From contig NZ_JAECZB010000075.1 of the NCBI RefSeq assembly GCF_016056295.1, forward strand, positions 1 through 39,169: a stretch of DNA of 39,169 nt, read 5' to 3'. Shown in pieces: positions 33,794-39,169 of this stretch (positions are counted from its first letter, which is position 1; each line of letters starts with the position of its first letter). Position numbers and translations under genes: made by a program. The notes under the pieces were generated by a model. That model was not told the DNA's origin and searched no databases. It saw only the letters and a list, made by a program, of their open reading frames with translations. The DNA comes from Atlanticothrix silvestris CENA357. Its GTDB lineage: Bacteria > Cyanobacteriota > Cyanobacteriia > Cyanobacteriales > Nostocaceae.

Positions 33794-35736
33794 TACACTG
33801 CTTTCCTCTCAAGTAATTCCTTATTCAAGCCAAAATTTACCTTCAACCCATCCTGGGGAATGGGAAACAAATTACAATTCAATTCCAGATTCTGCGGTGG
33901 TAATTCCCAGTTATACTTACGTAGCAAATGCACTGCTATGACTTTGATTAGTACAGTAATCAAGTCTTCTCCAGGGCAGCGGTGGCTATCTGGAGCGCCT
34001 CCACCGTGTGGTACATAGCTGTTTTGGGGCAAAGCTGCAAACTGTTCTGGAGCAAAACGGCAGGGTTTGAATTGTTCCGGTTCAGGAAAAACTTGGGGTA
34101 GATGCATAGTGGTATGAATCCCGCCGACTGCACCCCAACCTTTAGGTATGCGGTAGTTTTGAAATTCACACTCCTGCGTTACCTTTGCGAAAAAAGTAGC
34201 AGCATTGATTGGATAAAAGCGGCGGATTTCGTAAGCAATTTTTTTGAGATACACCAAATCCTTTAATCGCTCCATATTCAAAGAGCCATGAGGAACATGT
34301 GTATTGACTTCTTCTCTGGCAAGCATCATCATTTCTGGATGTTGAGCCAAAGTCATCGACAGAAAAGTTAACGAGATATAAATACCTCCATAAGCCGCAA
34401 AGAACAGATGTAGTACTTCACGGCGTAGCTGTTCATCAGTGAGACTGCTACCATCTTCACGGCGCGTGTTTAAAAGAATACCCAGCATATCTTGCTGAGG
34501 TTGCTGACGATGTTGAACGATCGCTTTGTCAATTAAAGCCAGCAATTTGTCCCGGCTCTGTAGCGCTTTTCCGTAGCCATTCCACCGTAAGTTAATGGGT
34601 ACAGAGGTAAAACCTTTGACAAAGGTTTCAATAATTTCCCCTACTACTTCACTAGTTGGCCCCGGTACTCCCCCGGTAAACAAAGCATTAGTTAAAGAAG
34701 CGCTGAGTTTGCGGTATTCAGGTATCCAAGCAAAACTACCTAACTGTTCCCATTGCCTGAGATAGTAAGTAGCAACATCTTCTATCAGGGGAATATATTT
34801 GTCAAAAGCTTGGGGAGTAAAAGCCTGAAGAATCAAATTTTTGCGATCGCGATGTCGTTCGCCATCCAATAACGGTAAAGATTCCCAATCCAACAATTCT
34901 TGAATCGGCTGGGGATTAGCTTGCTCACGGGTAAAATATTTTTGGTCTAAGAAAAAGGTAAAAGCCTCCGGCCCAATAAAAGCAATAACAGGTTTGCCAA
35001 ACAAGTGAGTTTTAAAGACAGAACCATACTTTTGCAAGCGATCGCGATAGAATTTATGGTTATCCCAAGCCAGAGCAATAGTTTCTCCTACCAAAGGTAA
35101 ACCAAAAGAACCGGGTGCTAAATCTTCAATATTTTGATTATTTAAAGGATCTTGCGTAGACGCATAGCGGCTTGTCGTCAGACATCGCACCAATAAAGCT
35201 ACCACAATCGCGATCGCTAAAATCATGCCCAAAGTGCGAGCCAATCCTGCTTGAAAAATCAAGACAACTAGAAAGCTCAAACCAACGCAAATATTGATAC
35301 CGATTCTTTCGATTTGTATCCATTTTGCTGAAGAATCAGTAAACCATGCTGTGGCGACATCTAATCCCCACCATAAGCCGAGAATTAACTTACCAGTAGC
35401 GATCGCAGTTCCACCAGCGACAAAAGTTTCTTTGACATTGCCAGATATTACAAACACCTCATAAAATAAATGCACCAAATAAGCTACAAAACTAAAACTC
35501 CACAGCAAGAACCAATAATTGCTACCTTTAGCTAACTTACCCAGCGATATATATAAATAAATTGCCGGAATTAATAGCAAACTACTAGCCCAAAACGAAT
35601 AAATAGCACGATGTAAATTCAAATTCGGACTTAACTCCGCAGCCAACAGAGCAGCAATCAGAATAATTCCAAAAAATAAAAAAGTATTAGCAAACGCTGC
35701 CAAAGAAACATTTCTTTTAAACTTAAATATTCCCAT
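33793..35736 (-). CDS. Cytochrome P450 fused to an N-terminal multi-helix membrane domain
   Basis: This is a 647-residue protein. Residues 10-187 hold about six hydrophobic helices, unusual because bacterial P450s are normally soluble and about 400-460 long. The P450 starts near 206 (LAPGSFGLPLVGETI), like the CYP120/CYP26-type N-terminus. ExxR is present (YEIRRFYP, 503-506). The cysteine loop reads VPHGGGAPDSHRCPGED with Cys587, three residues longer than the usual GGG..xxC and close to the CYP152 loop. The I-helix reads FFAAYGGIYIS (445-455) and has no acid-threonine pair for O2 activation. This fits a peroxide- or hydroperoxide-using enzyme (inference). It is the third gene of the cluster. 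Confidence 0.88.
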   Translation of the reverse strand: MGIFKFKRNVSLAAFANTFLFFGIILIAALLAAELSPNLNLHRAIYSFWASSLLLIPAIYLYISLGKLAKGSNYWFLLWSFSFVAYLVHLFYEVFVISGNVKETFVAGGTAIATGKLILGLWWGLDVATAWFTDSSAKWIQIERIGINICVGLSFLVVLIFQAGLARTLGMILAIAIVVALLVRCLTTSRYASTQDPLNNQNIEDLAPGSFGLPLVGETIALAWDNHKFYRDRLQKYGSVFKTHLFGKPVIAFIGPEAFTFFLDQKYFTREQANPQPIQELLDWESLPLLDGERHRDRKNLILQAFTPQAFDKYIPLIEDVATYYLRQWEQLGSFAWIPEYRKLSASLTNALFTGGVPGPTSEVVGEIIETFVKGFTSVPINLRWNGYGKALQSRDKLLALIDKAIVQHRQQPQQDMLGILLNTRREDGSSLTDEQLRREVLHLFFAAYGGIYISLTFLSMTLAQHPEMMMLAREEVNTHVPHGSLNMERLKDLVYLKKIAYEIRRFYPINAATFFAKVTQECEFQNYRIPKGWGAVGGIHTTMHLPQVFPEPEQFKPCRFAPEQFAALPQNSYVPHGGGAPDSHRCPGEDLITVLIKVIAVHLLRKYNWELPPQNLELNCNLFPIPQDGLKVNFGLNKELLERKAV

Positions 35737-35747
35737 TGCATTCTTCT

Positions 35748-35772
35748 TTGCGCCTTTGCGCCTTTGCGTGAG
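35748..35772. repeat. Repeat GCGCCTTTGCGCCTTTGCGTGAG type
   Basis: Two and a half copies of the 8-mer TTTGCGCC, in the 135-bp gap between the P450 and cytochrome genes. An ACAGAGAACACAGAG repeat follows near 35857. Both are common dispersed cyanobacterial sequences. Confidence 0.55.
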
Positions 35773-35871
35773 ATAAAAAAGATATAATTCATCAACCTGA
35801 AATTAGCTATAACCTCTTTAATTCTGTGCCTCTGCGATGAAATGTTTTTTAAACCACAGAGAACACAGAGA

Positions 35872-37446
35872 TTAAAGTGTCTTGAGATACTCCAACAAAT
35901 CCTCCAAATCCTCCTTATTCCACCCAGCTTCTTGATAACCCCAAGGGTAATCATGCCCCTGATTAGAATTACCCTGAACACGAGTATCTAACTTAAAGTA
36001 ATGTTGATCATTAGCTTTATTTGGTGAAACCAAACCAACATCAACCGGATTATAAAGATTTTCTCCGCGATAAAAAATTTCTCGACGAGGTTTGAGATTA
36101 ATTAACTCTGCTAAAGTCAACACACTGCCATTATGCAAATATGGCGCACGAGCAAAAACTGCTTCTAAAGGAGCATTAATATAACCTTTAGTATCTCCTA
36201 AAGGCCCTGGTCTGAGGTTTTCTCGTTTAGGCTTTAAGGGATGATCTTTAGGGAAAAAACTATCAACAGCATCCGGCAATTCTTGATAGTAACGATAGTT
36301 AACTCGTTCGGAGTCGGTTTTAATTTCCTCTATGGGCGTAATTAGACCCTGAAGTTCTCCTTTCACCCAAGTATCATCTTCCAAGTTGCGATATCCATGA
36401 CAAGTAGCACAACTTTGCATAAAGACAGCACGACCACGTTCTATTTTTTGTGGATCAAGCTGAATGCCTTGGTCTTTAAATACCTCGATATATTTAGGCC
36501 CTTTCAAATCCAGCGTATATTCAATAGCTTGGGTGACATTATGCGAAATTTCTGGCACTACTAAGTTATTCGGAGTTGCCCCTGCGGCGATCGCAGCAAG
36601 TACACTACGACTGAGACGGTCTTTAACACTGCCGTCATATTGCGCCCAGTCACGATTTTTTTGTTCGTACAATGACGGCAATTTGGAATAAGACTTATCC
36701 AAAGCGGCGGGGCGATCCATGACAAAATGTACCAACTCTTTAAATGGTTGGGTGCGGGCAGGGCCAATAGGTTCTAACTGAGAATTTCTTAAATCTTTAC
36801 CACTATACGGGGCATCCCATTTGGGAAGTGTAGCTTGTACTTGACCTCTGGCAGTTGATAACCAAAAACTAATTACGGTTTTTTCTAAAATTCCCAATGG
36901 TTTTTGGAACTTAGTTTCATAAGCTTCGGCAACGTTTTCTACAGTCAAACGCTTTTCGTCCAAAATTGCTGTTTTGAATGCGTCTACCCAGGCAAACAAA
37001 TCTAAGGAAGTACTCCCCATCCCTGTAACTATCACACCCTCATCTTCAGGAAACCTTTTAATTTCGGATGTGTGGCACAATGCACAGCTAAAGCCCACAA
37101 ACTTGACAGGCGAAGGATTTCCCGATTGTGGTTGAAAGTTGGAAATACTAAAACCCACTGGCAATCCTTCATTTTCTCCCGGTTTGCTGTGAATAAATCC
37201 GAATTGCTCAACCCAATCTCCGGCTTCTTTGCCTGCTGGCTGAAATTGATCGGGGAATATGTCAGGCAGGACTTGCATCACTGGTAGGGGTGCTAACTCA
37301 GTACCAATACTGCCGTGAATAAATGCTTCTTGGGGAGTTCTGAATACAGGTTTTGCCCAAGTTGATTCGATGTACAAAAACCCAAAGGTCGCTACCAGCA
37401 AGATAGAGATGAGGGATATGGCGGCAACCCTAATGATTTTGAGCAT
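35872..37446 (-). CDS. Di-heme cytochrome c, RoxA/peroxidase-like
   Basis: This is a 524-residue protein with an uncleaved or cleavable N-terminal membrane segment (residues 4-26), so it acts on the periplasmic side or in the lumen. Two heme c sites are present: CALCH (121-125) and CATCH (346-350). Towards the C-terminus APYLHNGSVLTL (434-445) is the signature of the RoxA/MauG-like di-heme group. RoxA cleaves polyisoprene with O2, and relatives act as peroxidases or dioxygenases. Length and the spacing of the hemes fit the RoxA side better than small CCP/MauG proteins. The gene starts 15 bp after the nitroreductase-like gene and precedes the P450, so a shared oxidative pathway is likely. Confidence 0.85.
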   Translation of the reverse strand: MLKIIRVAAISLISILLVATFGFLYIESTWAKPVFRTPQEAFIHGSIGTELAPLPVMQVLPDIFPDQFQPAGKEAGDWVEQFGFIHSKPGENEGLPVGFSISNFQPQSGNPSPVKFVGFSCALCHTSEIKRFPEDEGVIVTGMGSTSLDLFAWVDAFKTAILDEKRLTVENVAEAYETKFQKPLGILEKTVISFWLSTARGQVQATLPKWDAPYSGKDLRNSQLEPIGPARTQPFKELVHFVMDRPAALDKSYSKLPSLYEQKNRDWAQYDGSVKDRLSRSVLAAIAAGATPNNLVVPEISHNVTQAIEYTLDLKGPKYIEVFKDQGIQLDPQKIERGRAVFMQSCATCHGYRNLEDDTWVKGELQGLITPIEEIKTDSERVNYRYYQELPDAVDSFFPKDHPLKPKRENLRPGPLGDTKGYINAPLEAVFARAPYLHNGSVLTLAELINLKPRREIFYRGENLYNPVDVGLVSPNKANDQHYFKLDTRVQGNSNQGHDYPWGYQEAGWNKEDLEDLLEYLKTL

Positions 37447-37461
37447 ATTTTCCTTTGATAC

Positions 37462-38907
37462 TTAGTGATTGCCCCAAATTTCATCGTGCTGGGCTTGGCG
37501 ACGGAACAAAGCCGGATCGTAGTATTTTTGGTAGTACTCTAACTCTAGGTGGCTGAACTGAAGCCAGATGCCAGGAACAAAGAAGGCATCAATGTGAGCA
37601 GGGAAGCGACCGTAGGTTTCATAGATATAGTTGCAGATATCTTTGGTGTACTGAATCGTTTCTGGGGAATGGGGCGCAGCATCTCTCAAGAAGGCTTCGG
37701 CACTTGACCTGGATTTATAGGAACGGGCAAAGACATCCTTGTCTCCATAAGCTCCTTGGCTACCGTACTTTTCTTCAACAACGCGATCGACGGCTTCATC
37801 CATAGATTGAATATATGGTGGGCAAAGCCCTTCCAATACGCCATCAATACCTACAGGGTTGGGTTGAGTAGCGGGTGGTGGTGCCCAAATACTTCTCTTG
37901 GGAGTTGGTGGTTCCATGCGAAACCCTAGACCATACCATTCTTTGGCTGGGTTGTGTTCTAGAATGTAAGGCTGAAAAACTGAGCCATGTACCCAGCCCC
38001 CAACACCCATTGCCTGACCGATGAGCATTAAATTTTGCAAAATAAAGAAACATTCATGCTCAGTCCGCATTGTTTGGGCGAGTCCTAAGGGAACGGTGTT
38101 GTTGGGATTGACAAAACCACCTTTAACTCGTTCAATACCACCAATGGGTTGATAAGGAATTTTGGGACTTAACCCTAAGTGCATTCCTACCCAAGCTGCC
38201 CAATCTGATAAACTCTTGGGACGAAACTTTTGCCAATCGTCAATAAATAAAGGTTTTTGACCATCTGGTTCCGAAAGCAAGATCAGCAGGACATTAATAT
38301 ATTGACGAGTGCAATCGACAACCGGGAAAAACAGGGTTGTGCCGGGAAGGTTAGAAATTTGTTTGTTCCAGCCCAGATAGTAAGGATAAATTCGGGGAAA
38401 ATCGAGCCGGCGATCGCTAATTTGATGTTTGGCAGCAGCAGCAGTTTTCAGCCAATGTTCTTCTGACCAATCTTCCCATTTGGGGGGTAAGTCACCTAAA
38501 TCTGCTAAAGCTTCACGACCCTTGAGTTTTTTGATCAACCAAATACCTTCGTCGTTGATCATGAAAAATGATGTGGCTTGGGAATTATCGGCGCTACTTG
38601 CAGAACGACCAACAATATTAAGAAAAGGTGTCCCCAATTCTTTGCCACCTTCTGGTTTATCCAAAGGGCCATCGTGGGTTGTGATCCCAGTCATCCCCGT
38701 AGCCACAATCAAAATTGCTTCTTCTAGGGGAGTGAGGGGATCTGGCTGATTTTGGCTGGTATGGCTGAGTTCCCCTGCCTTCACAGAAGCACCACGAGCT
38801 AATCTACGTGTGCGTCGTTCTGTGATCGCTTCCATGAGAGGATAGCGAAATAGTTCTTTTAAACCAGATGCTAGAGGTTCAGTAAGTAGTTGATTAATTT
38901 CGGTCAT
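37462..38907 (-). CDS. Uncharacterised protein with nitroreductase-like pattern
   Basis: This is a 481-residue soluble protein, first gene of the cluster. The N-terminus PLMEAITERRTRRLARGA followed by PLTPLEEAILIVATGMTG resembles the FMN-binding start (R-R-x-x-R, then a helix) of nitroreductase/SagB-type proteins. Later TEHECFFILQNLMLIGQAMGVGGWVHG resembles their Q-N-L-x-L-x-A-x-x-x-G-x-G helix. The middle (residues 150-270) is an insertion of unknown type, and the C-terminus is rich in aromatic residues (HLELEYYQKYYDPALF). I cannot place it in a named family with confidence. An oxidoreductase role would suit its neighbours. Confidence 0.6.
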   Translation of the reverse strand: MTEINQLLTEPLASGLKELFRYPLMEAITERRTRRLARGASVKAGELSHTSQNQPDPLTPLEEAILIVATGMTGITTHDGPLDKPEGGKELGTPFLNIVGRSASSADNSQATSFFMINDEGIWLIKKLKGREALADLGDLPPKWEDWSEEHWLKTAAAAKHQISDRRLDFPRIYPYYLGWNKQISNLPGTTLFFPVVDCTRQYINVLLILLSEPDGQKPLFIDDWQKFRPKSLSDWAAWVGMHLGLSPKIPYQPIGGIERVKGGFVNPNNTVPLGLAQTMRTEHECFFILQNLMLIGQAMGVGGWVHGSVFQPYILEHNPAKEWYGLGFRMEPPTPKRSIWAPPPATQPNPVGIDGVLEGLCPPYIQSMDEAVDRVVEEKYGSQGAYGDKDVFARSYKSRSSAEAFLRDAAPHSPETIQYTKDICNYIYETYGRFPAHIDAFFVPGIWLQFSHLELEYYQKYYDPALFRRQAQHDEIWGNH

Positions 38908-38946
38908 ATTTTTTTATTCTGTTTAATAACGCTATGCGGGTTGATT

Positions 38947-39000
38947 GTCAGGTGTTAGTTGTCAGGTGTTAGTTGTCAGTTGTCAGTTGTCAGTTGTCAG
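38947..39000. repeat. Heptameric short tandem repeat (GTCAGTT)
   Basis: GTCAGGTGTTAGTT occurs twice (38947-38974), then GTCAGTT three times (38975-38995) and a final GTCAG. All units are heptads or double heptads of one consensus. It lies upstream of the P450 cluster, 40 bp before its first start codon. Confidence 0.8.
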
Positions 39001-39017
39001 CGATGCACTGACTTGTA

Positions 39018-39079
39018 TTGAGTTTCGACTACGCTCAACTGCCGCGCAGCCGAACCCATGTCGAAGTGTCGAAACACTG
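39018..39079. repeat. Palindromic repeat TTGAG..CTCAA / GTTTCGAC..GTCGAAAC
   Basis: TTGAG (39018-39022) and CTCAA (39034-39038) form a small hairpin, and TTTCGAC near 39023 is inverted to GTCGAAA near 39068. This is a familiar dispersed repeat of cyanobacterial intergenic DNA. No gene is seen from 38908 to the window end. Confidence 0.5.
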
Positions 39080-39130
39080 TTCCTCTATTTCCCCTTGTGG
39101 GTTGAATTTTTTATTTGTTTCTACTTACTC

Positions 39131-39169
39131 AAGACTCGTGAGCGAGTATTAAAGACTCGTGAGCGAGTA
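39131..39169. repeat. Tandem hairpin repeat, 21-bp period
   Basis: AAGACTCGTGAGCGAGTA occurs at 39131-39148 and again at 39152-39169, separated by TTA. Each copy folds as ACTCG-TGAG-CGAGT. The window ends on the second copy, so the array may continue. Confidence 0.75.

Noticed and set aside
39131-39169. Tandem hairpins as a CRISPR start
   Set aside because: The spacing between copies is only 3 bp, so there are no spacers.

Overview
The window comes from a filamentous, probably heterocyst-forming cyanobacterium of the Nostoc/Anabaena/Calothrix type. The evidence is the many HIP1 octamers (GCGATCGC), a valyl-tRNA synthetase carrying the cyanobacterial CAAD membrane domain, two GH100 alkaline/neutral invertases, DUF1822 and AAA-WD40 proteins, a Psb35-like small thylakoid protein, and short palindromic and heptameric repeats typical of these genomes. 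I see no rRNA, tRNA or CRISPR array.

Layout. 1-400: tail of an IS200/IS605 transposase, its right-end hairpin and a palindromic repeat. 568-4348: small envelope and housekeeping genes (two DUF4870 proteins, a two-repeat lipoprotein, a Gfo/Idh/MocA oxidoreductase with a small partner). 4423-6842: a sigma-70-like factor followed by a DUF1822 protein. These diverge from two secreted proteins (6924-8291). 8480-9349: two unknown small proteins. 9756-13291: ValRS-CAAD, then a GxxExxY gene bounded by 32-bp inverted repeats. 13303-15583: an AmpG-like importer and a BadF/NagK-type sugar kinase, a plausible cell-wall sugar recycling pair. 15651-19208: a large AAA NTPase with 14 WD40 blades and one membrane anchor. 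20124-20804: a periplasmic TPR protein. 21848-25080: tandem invertases; the second has lost the catalytic Asp188. 25087-25908: gene remnants. 26010-29376: rsmB, a TerB-like protein, a Psb35-like protein and type-2 IPP isomerase (fni).

31827 back to 38907: a six-gene minus-strand cluster, in transcription order nitroreductase-like protein, RoxA-like di-heme cytochrome c, membrane-anchored P450, alpha/beta hydrolase, metallo-beta-lactamase-fold lactonase and GH1 glycosidase. Spacing is short and one junction is a stop/start overlap. The set looks like an oxidative then hydrolytic pathway for a hydrophobic or glycosylated molecule. The substrate is unknown.

The most striking object is the last gene of that cluster. 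It is a GH1 beta-glycosidase whose barrel is interrupted by a complete amino-acid-type periplasmic binding protein domain in circularly permuted order. Both GH1 catalytic glutamates are kept. The architecture is that of a ligand-gated enzyme and is my main candidate for something undescribed. Second is the invertase pair, one active-looking and one an apparent pseudoenzyme. Third is the P450, which has about six N-terminal membrane helices, a peroxygenase-like cysteine loop and no acid-alcohol pair.
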